NCBI GenBank assembly: GCA_027605045.1
Contig: JAQFWX010000014.1
Coordinates: 1,175,391 to 1,239,390 of the forward strand
Length of the DNA stretch: 64,000 nt
From: Phallus indusiatus
Lineage: Eukaryota > Basidiomycota > Agaricomycetes > Phallales > Phallaceae
Direction of reading: 5' to 3'
Shown here: positions 1-12,010 of the stretch, piece by piece
How positions within the stretch are numbered: the stretch's first letter is position 1
Layout of the letters: every line of letters starts with the position of its first letter
Program-made: the position numbers and the translations under genes
Notes under the pieces: generated by a model
What the model saw: the letters and a program-made list of their open reading frames with translations, nothing else
Database searches by the model: none
What the model was told of the DNA's origin: nothing

Positions 1-122
1 CTGAAGCAATTACGCTACACGCCAAATTGTTGCCTGGACGTCTTCAGTTTGTGTATAAACGACACACTTACTCTCCACTTTCATTAACCATGCTCTCATA
101 ACAACTCACCTCTTCACATATT

Positions 123-1010
123 ATGCCTCCAAAACGGAAAATAGACTCATACGCTGAAGCTTCGGGTCAAACGAAACGGGCTAGGCCGATAGTGACAGCG
201 ACGGTTGATGACCGATAGTAACATAAAACCAAACGATACGTAACACCCAAAATCAGCTTTCGACGTGCCCACGACAATCAAATGGCCGGACGTATCACTG
301 AATTCCAAACCAACCTCCTGGGGGTTCGAGAGTCGAGACCAAACGGGCAATTCCATTTTTCGCTTTAACGTTCGTTGGGAAATATTCATATTTGAATTCT
401 CAACGGATTCAATTTAGCATGCAAGGCTTGGAAAAATCATGACAACATGACGTTGTCGACGAGTTCCTGCCTGGTCAAACCCTAATCACCGGACCTATCA
501 CCACTATTCGCTCATTTCAAATAAAACCGATCATTGTTGTCGATGCTTTGGACGAAAGCAACAACCGCGCGGTCATTTGGAGATACTACTTTGATGGTGC
601 CTTTAAATCTGACTAATCATTGTACAGTACTTCTTCAGGCGAAAAGATATAGAACCTATGTTTGTCCGCAGTATGATCAAAAATACAGCCTATTTTATAA
701 TCAAGTCCTCCAGGACCCAATTGTTCTGTTGGAATGGAGATCGTTTCCTGACGAAACACGGACGAGACCGAGGTTACGATGGAGTGGCACGGATTTTACT
801 GAGAGCATCAATTCTGTATCTTATTGGTTGCATTGACTAAGAGAAGCTGCCAGTGGGCAAAACCGACACTACTCACTCTGCTACACAGGATCCGGACTTT
901 GAACTTTCATTATATATGTAGCATTTTTCCTTGGGTCAGCATCTGTGACTGCGCTGTGTTCTATCAATATGTCAATGCAGCTATGAGCTCCACTGTTGGC
1001 ACTTGGCACT
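123..1010 (+). pseudogene. Family X pseudogene, copy 1
   Basis: An ATG at 123 opens a short frame beginning MPPKRK that contains a basic KRAR stretch, like a nuclear localisation signal, and stops at 219. The same opening recurs as degenerate sequence near 26735 and at 31866. Near 535-580 another piece reads VVDALDES, which resembles an NTPase Walker B strand and aligns with VIDALEES near 27035. Stops and frame changes separate all pieces. I do not recognise the family. A nuclear protein with a P-loop domain is a guess from these two motifs only. The copy looks dead. Confidence 0.4.
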
Positions 1011-1427
1011 AAATATTCGCAATGAGCGTCCCCGATCTAGGGGTTGTAATACGATGGGTGACGTATGTATGAAACAGTTCTTTTTACGAATCTCGTGTTC
1101 GCATTGGTGCAGTGTGCATGACAGGCCAAAGCGAAGCATTAATCGCGTGATTCGATTTAATATTATACTAGTATATATAAAGTTACAATGAGCATACATA
1201 TTTTCTGGAGTTAAACAAAGTGTAGTAGCATTTGTGGTTAGTTGGAGAATCACTTGTGGTGATCAAAATTATAACATATTGCGTAAACATATAATTCGTA
1301 AATCGTTGATGCTCTCGAGGGGAAATACTATTACGCACGTCCCGATTTGAAGCAGTGTGGGATTCATGGCGAATGGGCATATATCACACTAATCTGACGT
1401 GGAGAGGGGATCAACATCATTCAAACA

Positions 1428-2620
1428 TCAATCAAACATCAATCCTAAGCCTCCAATTGCTTCAAAGTCAAAATTTGGGTTGTAGATCTCGCTTAAATTA
1501 TTATCCACCCGTTGGTTGACTGAAAAGCTTTGATGTATACTATCATCACTATCATCATTCTTTGAGTCGGAGCTGGAGTCATCATGTTGGAGGATATGAT
1601 CGTTGCTGCTGAGAGAAGGAAGCGGGATAGTTGAGATTGAAGGTGTAGGAGGCACGGGAAATTCATTATCACTGCCGATGGTTGTGTTTGCTGACGTTAC
1701 CTCGGAGTTGTTGTCTTCCGGCGCGATACTGCACTCTGTTGAGGATGTCGCGTCGGATGAGCCATCGTATGATTCAGAACTAGTGTTGGCAACGTTAACA
1801 GAAGCATCTGAGCCGTTCAAAGAGTATGGTGGGAGATGATTTCCAGGATAAGGTGGAAGAGGTGGAAGTTCGATAGACGTTGTTGAGACTCGTGATCTAA
1901 AACCGACTTAAAGGATATGAAATTTAATATCAGAGCGAAAAGTACCTTCTGGAATTAGGCTGTATTGGTGTAACTACCACTACGGAAGGGTTGGTTCGTC
2001 GCTGGCCTACGTAGTAATTTCTAATCCACCGATTCATTTTTCTTCTGCAACTCGTGCCTAGGCACATAAAAAGGCCGAAGGAAAGGCAGAATACCACTTG
2101 TTCAACGAACGTCAGTTAAAGGACATAAAGAGTGGCTGTCGGTGTTCTCACCTATTGCAGCAACAACAGTTCCGGCGACAGCGCATACACCTTTGCATGC
2201 GAACAATGTCGTACCATTAGAACTTGTGGTCCCCTGATAGTTATTGCTATGAACGATTTTATGTGGGTTGGAAGGGGGAAAGAAAGTAAAGCATTCGTTG
2301 GCATTGAAGGAGGTAGGGCCAGAAACCCGAGATCGTGTCTGAGTGGCAGGATTTCCGGCATCAATCATAATGTCGAGGCCCTGAAGGATCGATGAAATTT
2401 TCTGAGAATATTCCGAGTTTAATTGTCCTGCAATCAAGTTGTTTCAGCTTCGATTTCCCCCCCAAATCATTGACACTGGCACATACCGGTGTAGCTTGGT
2501 ACAGAGGATCCACGGGTACAGCTTCCTGCAAGAGGTTGTGGAATTGGTGGCATTTATGCAAAATAAACAGAGCTTGAGTTGAGGGGATGTCTGAAGTGTC
2601 CAATCCTTGAAATTTTGAAA
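1428..2620 (-). pseudogene. Family Y membrane protein, copy 1 (frameshifted)
   Basis: Minus-strand gene with the same exon plan as the copies at 24674, 27978 and 34078. The last exon (1428-1896) gives an acidic Ser/Asp-rich tail ending GGLGLMFD. Introns lie at 1897-1946 and 2097-2151. The exon between them completes a hydrophobic helix (GVCAVAGTVVAAI joined to VVFCLSFGLFMCLG), followed by a basic RRK stop-transfer and two LPPY motifs, a WW-domain ligand type. Upstream an ectodomain-like segment (LQGLDIMIDAG) is broken by a run of seven or eight C at about 2457 and by another frame change near 2550. It is probably a pseudogene, although the homopolymer could be a sequencing error. Confidence 0.6.
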
Positions 2621-2852
2621 TTTGAATGCAATTGTGACTCTTATAGTCGTTGGAATTGCTTAAAAAGGATACTAGAAAATAATTAAAATTAATTAAATAT
2701 TCTGAATTTTGACCGTCTGTTGTGTACAATAGATAAAGATACCACATACATATCATCCATTTTGATAAGCCAGGAAGGGCAACAGGAATCTGTTCAAAAA
2801 TCGTTAGTTCTTATCGTGGCTGTGCGTATCTAAGTAGTACACACCCAGTTTG

Positions 2853-2890
2853 ATAGTATGTATGTATGTATGTATGTATGTATGTACATA
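2853..2890. repeat. Tetranucleotide microsatellite (GTAT)n
   Basis: About eight tandem copies of GTAT run from 2853 to 2886 and end in GTACATACATAG, so the tract folds partly on itself. It lies in spacer DNA just left of the Helitron. Confidence 0.9.
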
Positions 2891-3001
2891 CATAGTTCAT
2901 AAAGGGTATTGGCGCATCATCGACATTGGCGGATCGGGGCATCGGGGAATCGTGACTGGACCCCTTAATGTTATAACATTACGGAAGTGGTACGACAGAT
3001 A

Positions 3002-3020
3002 TCACCTTGCTCCGCAAGGT
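3002..3020 (+). other. Helitron 5' terminus
   Basis: Begins TC after an A. Positions 3004-3020 form a 7-bp stem (ACCTTGC / GCAAGGT) with a 3-base loop. The 12-base terminal inverted repeat occupies 3003-3014. Confidence 0.8.
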
Positions 3021-3969
3021 CTTCTCCCTGTCAAAATGCGCAAAGGATACTTGCAGGCACGGATAGTTAGTATCCTGCCGGCTATTGTTGTATCTTGGCG
3101 CTTATGCGGCTTCTTCCGTTGTATCGTCTCTCCTGCAAGCTCAGTTGGCTCAGTTCGCGTCTTATTATTATGTTGAACTCGTTGTGCCAATAAATCTTAT
3201 TCTCTATTCTAATCTACAGAACGCTGATTTTCTTCCATCATCGCCCACCAACTTTGCGTCTTCTTGTTCAACTCCTGTAATCTTCTATCCTCTTGTTCGA
3301 GGTAAGGATCTTGAGGCTGTCTTAACAATTCTGTGTCGAGTTCCTGTAAAAGGCGAATAGTCTGGCGGCCAGAACTGCGAGATAAGGTGACATAGTAATT
3401 GAAATTTGTCAATTGACTCCCTGTCGGTGGCCGTGCAAGGTCCACTATCACATGGGAGAGTGTCTGTCCTTGTGACCGATAATCTGTGAAAGCATAGGCA
3501 GGCGTTATAGGTAATTGCATCCGGGTCACCGTTCGCTGTAAAGAATGACTGTCGGGACCTTGTAATTTGATTGTCGTTTTCTTCTTTGCAGGTAAAATTG
3601 GTATGACGCCGGGATCCAATCCATCAAGCTAAGCCGCTCGAGTTCGTTGGAGCTTCACCAAGATATAGAGTGGTAAGTATTTCAGTTTTATGATGTCTTT
3701 GCTCCCCTCCTCCAGCTGCTCACGGGGATCTAGCACAATTTTCGTCACTTCTCCTTGAGAACCGTTGGCTACGTCGATGTCTGTATTGATATTTGCCGTC
3801 ACCATGACTTTCATCCCGACCGCCACCTCAACAGAATCCGGCAGGTTACTCATACCAGTCTTTTGATGTCGCCCATCTTTCTTATTTTTTAATGCAGTCC
3901 TTTCAGCTAATGTTAATGCTCGGCCATTCGTTGTATCTTGACTGGCGCACATAAATAACATCAGGTTAC

Positions 3970-4365
3970 TGTCAGGGCTACTCAGCTCACACTAGAGGGA
4001 GGGGATCCTAAGAGAATATATTGGAAGGGAAACTAACTACTCACCTAGAGGGAGGGGATCCTAAGAGAACAAGCTTAGGGACCCTCACTCTAGGTACAGC
4101 GACTATATACATAAAACGACGACGCGGCGTGCGGCCCTGGCACAGCTAAGTGCCAGGCGCCCAAGCCGAACCTAAGCGACGTGATGTCACGGGCATCACG
4201 CCAGGTACGAGCGCGCGACGCGCGCGAGTAGAGAAAGTGAAATAGAGACAGAACAAGGAAACGGAGAGTGAAAGTAAAATATGGAAATGATAAATAAAAT
4301 AGAAAAGAAATGATGCCGATGATAATAAATAAGAAAATGAGAGACGGCGGTAGCGTACCCTGACA
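3970..4365. mobile_element. Solo-LTR-like element A1 (396 bp) in RepHel
   Basis: Starts TGTCAGGG and ends CCCTGACA, flanked by the 5-base duplication GTTAC (3965-3969 and 4366-4370). It has a TATA-like box (ACTATATACAT near 4100) and a long imperfect hairpin around CCTAAGAGAACAAGCTTAGG. TG..CA ends, 5-base duplication and an internal promoter-like box fit a solo LTR; a small DNA element is the alternative. A near-identical copy of equal length lies at 12990-13385. Confidence 0.8.
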
Positions 4366-5356
4366 GTTACGATCGCGACAGTGCTTTTTCAGCATTTCGG
4401 CATTCCAGGCCTTCCGAACACTATGACGGGGAGTGACTAATGCCGCTTCACTCCATGGAGGTTGACTGAAATCGGTTGGTGGGCATTCGGGATGTGTTAG
4501 ACAGAGCTTTTCTAACATAGGTGTGTGCTCTTCCTTTAGATGGCCCCCGCGTAACCGATGTAAGAAGTCCAACCAATCAGGATCAGTGACGCGAACTTGT
4601 TGTTCCAGTATGACGACTGTTGTGAAAGCTTCATATAACTGACGGCCTATTTTTGCTTGTATAGAATCACTGCCAGGTTGGATTGTGTAATACAAGGGTG
4701 CGGTTTTCTTGGAAGCGACCGGCGGAAACTGATGAAAATCCCCACATAGAATGACGTTGACACCACCAAACGGTAAGCCTTCTCCTGAGTTTTCATTGAA
4801 TCCCTTGCCAATTGAGATATGTTCTTCAAGAATGGCAAGGAACTCTCTTGATATCATGGAACACTCATCAAGAATAAGGTATTTGATATCCTTCCAAAAT
4901 GCCATCAGCCACTTCTTTGTTTCTGATGCCATGTTTTTTCCTTGCGAAAGACTGATTTTTCCAATATTATGGGTTGTCTTGCCGTTTATAAGGGAAGCTG
5001 CAATCCCAGTGTATGCCACCTTTACTAGTATGCCGGGACTTTGCATGTGTTCAAAGAACTCGGTTATTGTTTGAATAACTTTAGATTTTCCTGTTCCACC
5101 TTCGCCCTGGATCTGCATTAGGAGTTGCGGTGGATTTTTCCCTTGCAAAACTGCGGTCAAATGCCAGGTAACAATATCATACGCCCGGTGCTGTTCCGGT
5201 AAAAGGCAGGATGGATCTACACTAGTGAGAGCCATTTCCGCCACTTCTTCGTCATTGACTACAGGGTTTATCTGCATGTTGTATATTTCTTCAGGTACGA
5301 TATAACCGTTGTGGCCGGAAGTGGTCCCAATCTGTTGCGATTGGTTCGGTGCTATT

Positions 5357-5751
5357 TGTAAGGACACGATCGTTCAGCGGTTGAGACTTAAGGATCGGAC
5401 AATATAACCCAGTAGTCCAATCTATAATAACGCAAGGAGCTACTCTTGCGCGCACAGTTGCATATATATACATGAGTGGGCTATCTCTACCAATAGCGCT
5501 CAGGTGCTATATCTACCAATAGGAAGGAAGGCAGTCGATGATGTAAGAGAAACATGAGTAGAAAGGAAGATGGTGACAGTATGGAGCATACGGAGAAACG
5601 GGGAAAGTATGGGAGAATACGGGAGGATAATACGGACCGGCATACCGGGTACCGTACGATGGATATGATAACGCGGAGGTCAGCATATATGTCTATACTA
5701 TACGCACAATATACTAGATTAGCCCTTATGGTCCTGGCACGTACCCTGACA
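5357..5751. mobile_element. Solo-LTR-like element B1 (395 bp) in RepHel
   Basis: Starts TGTAAGGACACGATCG, ends CGTACCCTGACA, target duplication CTATT (5352-5356 and 5752-5756). It contains a TATA-like stretch near 5460. It is related to the element at 7171-7566 in opposite orientation and shares only its ends with families A and C. It interrupts RepHel between the linker and helicase blocks; the reading frame resumes exactly when it and one duplication are subtracted. Confidence 0.8.
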
Positions 5752-7170
5752 CTATTGGTAGTGCTGTGTCTGCCGGATTACCATGGCACAACTCTAACTG
5801 CTGCTTCCATCGATACAGGTTTCGAATATCTTCCAGTAATGCAGGGTTTGCTTCAAAAAACCTCCCGTTCCATGACACGGCTGGCATCATAAATATTCCA
5901 GAATACCACCCAATTTCTATCGCCCCTAGAGTATACAAATCTTCACGGGTGGTAATCGGTACCTCTTCTTCAATGCTGTCTGGGAGGAAATCATCAAAAT
6001 CATCAACACCTGGTGCGTATTCAAAATGTTGATTATCATTGTTATTTGGAATGGTATCGTTATCCTGATCCATTTTAGCAGCTGTTTCGCAATCGTAATG
6101 GTACTGGATATTTGATATTATGCGAAGGATTTTCGGAGGTGCGTTTGACAGGAACCTGTCATAAGCTGATTTCCAGGTCTCGGAGCATAGTTTGAGATCA
6201 GATAGATTTCGCCACGGGCACAGAAGCATAAGCATGCTCGCGCAATAAAAATCATGGATTTCTTCATCATCACGGCTTGGGAACCATCGACCACATATAT
6301 TTGGTAACGTGTTGTGACCTTTGGATCTTATTACATGCTGATGAGAATTTCTCTTAGGATGACCAGGAAGGTATCGTGACCGCGGACTGCTTTTGCGTCC
6401 CCGTTTTGTCAAATTGCTGGAACCTTCCATGATGCTAGAGGATGAGTGTGCTGGTTGCTTGTCTTTTATGTACTCGTCATATGTGTCCATAAAGAAATCT
6501 AGCACACTGTAGTTTTCAAGCTCGATTCCGTGGAGTTGATAATCGGTTATTTGACATTTGATGCGGATATCATTCTCTGAAGATAACTCTAATGTAACAT
6601 TATCCCCATCTTCCTGTAAATTGTATGAATAATGAAAGGTCTGTCTGTAAAAAAAATGTACCTCAGGTGTGATTTCTCCTGCATCGTTTGTGCCATGCTG
6701 TTCCTCCTCACTGGGTCCAGAAGCACTATCAAGATTGGCTTCTGCACTCGTATCATTCATTGAACTGGATTCTATTGTCAATACAGACACATTGCTATAA
6801 ATACCAATATATAGGCACATATTGGTGCGAGATATAGATATCATCCCAACCCATTAACAAACTCATCACCATTGGTCCAGAAATCTCTTGCTCTCGGTTA
6901 AGGATATGTAAGCACCGGAATAGTAGCAGTTGGTTTCTTTCTATTATGTTGTTTCGATACTCTGATCCTTCAAAATGATGCAGTAGGTTATTTGCAAGTA
7001 AAGCCGATATGTTGAAACTTGGCACCTGCAGTTTTGTGCAGTAACAGCAGATATAAAATGTAAGTTTTTTTGTGGATCCTGCATTAGTGATAAGTTTCAT
7101 GTCGTTATTGCAGCGACAGCAAACGGCAACTGTGGGCCCCCACCCACAAAAGTATGGGAAAAGTCGTTGG

Positions 7171-7566
7171 TGTCAGGGTACGTCTCAGGTTAACGGTCAC
7201 TCTAGTATATTAGCGTAGTATAGTATAACCTACTTAGATGCCTACGCGCTCTACGTCGGTCATACGGTACCCGGTATACCGGTCCGTGTTTATCTCTCGC
7301 GTATTCTTCCGAACTCTCCCCGTTTCTCCGTTCGCTCCATTCTGCCCTATTACCCTCTTTCTCTATGTCATCCGTATTGTCCTCGGCTACCGCTCTTCCT
7401 ATTGGTAGATAATGCACCTGATAGCTATTGGTTAGAGATAGCGTAATCATGTATATATACAACTGTGCGCGCATGAGTAGTTCCTTGCGCTATTATAGAC
7501 TGGGTTACTGGGTTATAGTAGCAGTCTGATCCTTAAGTCTAATCGCTGAACGATCGTGCCCTAACA
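7171..7566. mobile_element. Solo-LTR-like element B2 (396 bp) in RepHel
   Basis: Starts TGTCAGGGTACG, ends CGTGCCCTAACA, target duplication GTTGG (7166-7170 and 7567-7571). It is the reverse orientation of the 5357-5751 element. It separates the HUH block of RepHel from the following linker block. Confidence 0.8.
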
Positions 7567-8679
7567 GTTGGGGACCCCATGACCCATCTGCATTAATGTA
7601 TGCTTCAGGCGCTATTTCCCAAGGTGCACGACGTTTGCATTTCGGAATGCCATGTTTATCCGGTCGAAGGCATCGCTTTGGCTGACATGAATGTACTTGC
7701 TGCACACGTGCGACATTCTTCTCCATTTGTTTAAATTGAGCTTCGAAGTCTGGAGAGTCTGGATTTGGTGGACGAGAATATGCCAATTCAGGTTCTACTG
7801 GTACTGAAAATACCTCTTCGGATGTCGACATTCCTGGAACAGATGCATGGATATTGGCTTTAATGAATTCTTTAATTTTTGCCCGAAATTCATCGGTTTT
7901 CAAAAGTCGCTCCATCTCTTCGCCAGTTGGAGCGTCTTTCAGAAACAGCAGTAAGTGAAAATGTAATGTTCCTCGTCCCTGAGATTCAACCGTGCCAATA
8001 TAGGAGCTAACGCGGCCGAAAATCCCAACTGAGCTAGTAACTCTGAAATCGGTTACAGATATCCCAAATAGAGTTTCTAATATGATTTTGATAAGAAAAT
8101 GAAAGAACTTTGCAGCAGCATATGGATCAGCGGCAATAGTTTTGGCCCTTTCTTGCGCATTTGGACCAGCGATCTTTGAGAAGTTATCCATATCTATGTC
8201 TGCACCAGCAAAAATTTGGGCGATAGGATCATCGAGATCGTGTGGATTTATTGTAATCCATAAGTTGGGTGGAGAAATGGATAGGATTGTTGAACGGATC
8301 TTAGATCGTAATGCTATTCGACGTTGATCAGAACCAGGCACCCTAAGACTACTAGTTTTGATAGAACGTTTGAGGAAAGAAACAGCTTTATTCGAGGGTG
8401 GTAAATTTTGCCTTTCTTCTTCCGCAGCTTTTTGTAAGTCTTCTGCAGTTATTGAATTTAACAACACAGCATTAGACTCAAAAACCTTTCTTTTCATCTC
8501 AATGTGAACTGATGTAAGGGCCTGTCGTTTGATCCAAAGACCATAGACGTAGAATGGGTAGGATGCATGCAACCGGAACCGGCGATCGTAATACTGTAAT
8601 GTCCAACGAATGTGTTCAATGAAAGATATGGACACTGGCCACGGGGCTTCTATTCCACCAATACCGTATGGAAATAGGC

Positions 8680-9324
8680 TGTCACGAGCCGATTTTCTCG
8701 TGACATCGATTTAACGATTTAATTCGATTTCACATTCTTTTCGAACTCGAACGAACGAACCTTATAGAGATCGCACTCTATGCGATCTCTCGAACTACCG
8801 ATTACCGATTTATTCACTTTGACGATCGGTGAGGTTCTATGATATAAATAGAATACTTTCTATTTCCTTCTTTATGTTTCTAACGAACCTCACGACTTCC
8901 TCAAGTACTATTATGTACTTATCCGAATTAGTACTTTCTTTGTACTTGACCCTGCATCACTTTGTAGTATTTAAACTCGCTGTAAATACCATACAAAGTC
9001 GTCTTGAAATCGAACTCTGATTCGATTCAAATATATTTCATTGTATTTCAAACCTCTTTGAATTACAACTCGTCTCTTTATCTCGAAACCTCGTTTTCTC
9101 GATTTTCCTCGATCTCTCGCCTTTGGCGACTCCGTCGCCAAAGTCTTCGTTATCTCCGGTTGTTCTTCGTTGTGAGTGCTGATTCGTCACGATCCAAATT
9201 GAGGAATACTCTCAGGCCTTTGGAGCGGGCGCAACACATAAGTTGAAGCCAAGTTCCTCACCCCTCGATCTCTCGATTCTCGATTCCTCGATCTCGCGAT
9301 CTCGAACGGTCTCGGATCTTGACA
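8680..9324 (+). repeat. Gypsy 5' LTR
   Basis: 645 bases, TG..CA. By eye it differs from the 3' LTR at a single base (G at about 9228, A in the other). It contains three hairpins: TCACGAG/CTCGTGA at its start, GAGATCGCA/TGCGATCTC near 8767-8789 and CTTTGGCGAC/GTCGCCAAAG near 9120-9142. A TATA-like box (GATATAAATAG) lies near 8840. Confidence 0.95.
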
Positions 9325-10416
9325 GTATTTCAAGACCTCTCGTTTCCTTAGGCTTGCAGAATGGCGACAAAGACTAAATCCCGTTCTGGACGAACCCGCG
9401 CTTTCAACCCCGGAGTCCCTGCTTTCTTAGTTCCTTCCTCCTCTGACCCCGAAAAAGTCCGTGCTAACGCTGAGCGTGATGCTAGAGCTAACAGGCGTCA
9501 TGGTGGTGTTCAACCCCCTTTGGAAGTCCAAGACTTGTTGGAGCGAGCTCAGATTTTTCTCCCGACAACTCCTCCTCGTAGTTTTGGAACTCCAATCGAT
9601 CGATCGTTCTCTCACGACGGCTTCGAAAATCGACCTCTTACAGCTGCTCGAGAACGTTCACGAACTGCCGAACCAACGACTCCTTCTCGAATTCCTCGAT
9701 TTGAACCTTTCGCTAAGATCAAAGAAGTCGACGAGTTTGGTACTGTTTTACCGAACACACCTCCTGTTACAACTCGCTCTGCTGGACCGTCTCGAACTCC
9801 TGCTGCTGGTGGTGCGCCTGGTGGTGGCGGTGGTGGTGATGATGGTAATGGTAGTGGTGGTGGTCCGAACACTCCCCCTCCTCAACCTCCTCAACCCCCT
9901 CAGACGCCGACGCCTGGTGCTGGATATGCTGGTGGTGGTGGTGTTGGTGGCGCTGGTGGTCCTCCTGGTGGCGACCCTCCTGGAGATCCCAGCGACGATG
10001 ATCATGATTCTGACGATGAAACTGACACCCCTGTTACCCAGCGACAACTCACGGATTTGATGAATCGTATTGCATCCGCTTTCGAACTCACCCAGCAAGT
10101 CCTTCAACAAGTTATGGACCCGACTCGTACGACGAAGGCTCCAGTGAAGGATCCCGAAACTTTCGACGGTTCCAATCCTGAGAAACTTCCACCGTTTCTT
10201 GTTCAGTGTCGACTCGTTTTTCGTGCTCGTCCCTCTCAGTACCAGGAAGATTGGCAGAAGATCAATTATGCGCTTATGTTTCTTCGTGGAAGCGCTGCCG
10301 AATTCTTTTCGCCTTACATCCAAGACGATCTCGATCAGGATGAATTCGATTTTCTTACTTCCTGGGAAACGTTTATCCAACTACTCGCTAATGTTTTTGG
10401 ACAGACTTCTCCTCTC

Positions 10417-10481
10417 GAGCCGAAAGGGAAGTTTCCGCGTCGTCGAGACTCTCGACGACGCGGAAACTTCCCTTTCGGCTC
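10417..10481. repeat. Perfect 31-bp palindrome in gag
   Basis: Left arm 10417-10447 and right arm 10451-10481 are exact reverse complements with a 3-base spacer. The right arm is the original coding sequence (DDAETSLSALTF in the downstream frame). The left arm is an extra inverted copy that adds 37 bases in total. Confidence 0.95.
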
Positions 10482-11009
10482 TTACCTTTTCGGATTCGAC
10501 AAAGGCAGCTACGTTTTTTATCAACTTCACGAAATATGCGATTTGCACCGCATACAACAGCGCTGCCTTACGACGAATGGTTTTGGACAAGCTCCCGAAC
10601 CGCCTTATCGATCGGCTCTACAATTCGGATCGACCTTGGGACACTTACCAGTCTCTCCGAAACACCGTGCTTACCCTCGACGCCCTTCATTGGGAGAACG
10701 AAGCACGAAAGAAGCGTCGTCAACGCGAGAATCCAGGCTCCTCCTCGTCTTCACAGAAGAAGCCAGCAACCTCGCAGCAGAACACGACTTCGTCTTCTTC
10801 GAACTCTAACAAGAAATCGAACAAGAACCGATCGAACAACAAATCGTCGAATTTGTCATCCAACAACAGTGGATCGAACTCCACTGGAAATCGCTCGAAC
10901 ACGCTCTCTGCTGAGGAGCGTCAGCGTCGTTTGGCTGAAGGTATATGTTTTAATTGTGGGGTGAAGGGTCATTTAAGTCGCGATTGTCTGAAGAAGGCTT
11001 CTACGTCGG

Positions 11010-11360
11010 TGTTAGGGCGACTCAGGGCACACACCTAGAGGAGGGAAAACCTAAGATCTATTGGGGGGCAGCGACTAACTACTCACCTAGAGGAGGGAAA
11101 ACCTAAGAGAACAAGCTTAGGTATCCCTCTCTAGGGAAAACGCATATAAGTACAGGATATGAGACGCCCGACTGATCCCCATGGGATCCGAGGAGATACA
11201 CACAGAAATCGAAAGAAATCGAAGAGATCGAGAAATCGAGAAAACGGCAAAAATAGTGGAAGCGACAAATACGGGAAATGAAGGAAATCGAAGCACGAGA
11301 TGAAATCGAAAGAAATCGAAGAAATCGAATAATAGGGCGAGGCGCTAGCGTACCGTAACA
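11010..11360. mobile_element. Solo-LTR-like element C1 (351 bp) in gag
   Basis: Starts TGTTAGGGCGAC, ends GTACCGTAACA, target duplication GTCGG (11005-11009 and 11361-11365). Contains CCTAAGAGAACAAGCTTAGG inside a longer imperfect stem (CCTAGAGGAGGGA against TCCCTCTCTAGG) and a TATA-like CATATAAG. Its sister copy is at 11659-12010. Confidence 0.8.
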
Positions 11361-11658
11361 GTCGGGTTCTAGCAACAACAACAACTCTTCGAACTCTTCG
11401 AATTCCAACAAGAAGAAGTCGACGAAGGCCCGTACGAACAAGTCGTCTAATTCGGCGAACGCGAACGATAAGAAGGTAGTGGAGAATTCAGCTGCAGAAT
11501 CTTCGAATGCTAAGAATTAGCTGACTGTCGTTAGGACTCTTCTGAGCTCCCACCAGTCGCTTTTCCTCGTTTGGTTTTGTCAGTTGTAAATAACGATAAG
11601 GACTCTATGATTGTTTCTTTTTCTTCTTATTTTTCTCCGAATGTATTTAAAGCGCTTC

Positions 11659-12010
11659 TGTTAGGGCGACTCAGGGCACACACCTAGAGGAGGGAAAACC
11701 TAAGATCTATTGAGGGGCAGCGACTAACTACTCACCTAGAGGAGGGAAAACCTAAGAGAACAAGCTTAGGTATCCCCCTCTAGGGAAAACACATATAAGT
11801 ACAGGATACGAAGCGCTCGACTGATCCCCATGGGATCCGAGGAGATACAGACAGAAATCGAGGAAAATCGAAGAGATCGAAAAATCGAGAAAACGATGGA
11901 ACTAATGGAAACGACAAAGTATGGGAAATGAAGGAAATCGTAACACAAAATGAAACCGAAAGAAATCGAAAAAATCGAATAATCGGAAAAGGCGCTAGCG
12001 TACCGTGACA
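11659..12010. mobile_element. Solo-LTR-like element C2 (352 bp) in protease
   Basis: Starts TGTTAGGGCGAC, ends GTACCGTGACA, target duplication GCTTC (11654-11658 and 12011-12015). It lies about one codon upstream of the protease catalytic Asp of DSGA. It closely resembles the 11010-11360 element and keeps the same hairpin. Confidence 0.8.

Larger units (their letters stand above)
9361..11520 (+). pseudogene. gag: Gypsy gag, disrupted
   Basis: Starts at ATG 9361, 37 bases after the 5' LTR. The N-terminal third is Pro/Gly-rich and disordered-looking. The capsid-like region follows (CRLVFRARPS, INYALMFLRGSAAEFF, then TFFINFTKYA). An Asn/Ser/Lys-rich linker precedes a CCHC zinc knuckle CFNCGVKGHLSRDC at about 10948-10990. 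A 37-base inverted duplication at 10417-10453 shifts the frame by +1. A 351-base insertion at 11010-11360 cuts the region after the knuckle. The frame ends at TAG 11518-11520. Gag would form the particle and package RNA; this copy cannot encode it intact. Confidence 0.9.

Noticed and set aside
9461..10060. Leu/Val-rich 199-residue frame overlapping gag
   Set aside because: Shadow frame of the Gly/Pro-rich gag; composition follows from the other frame.
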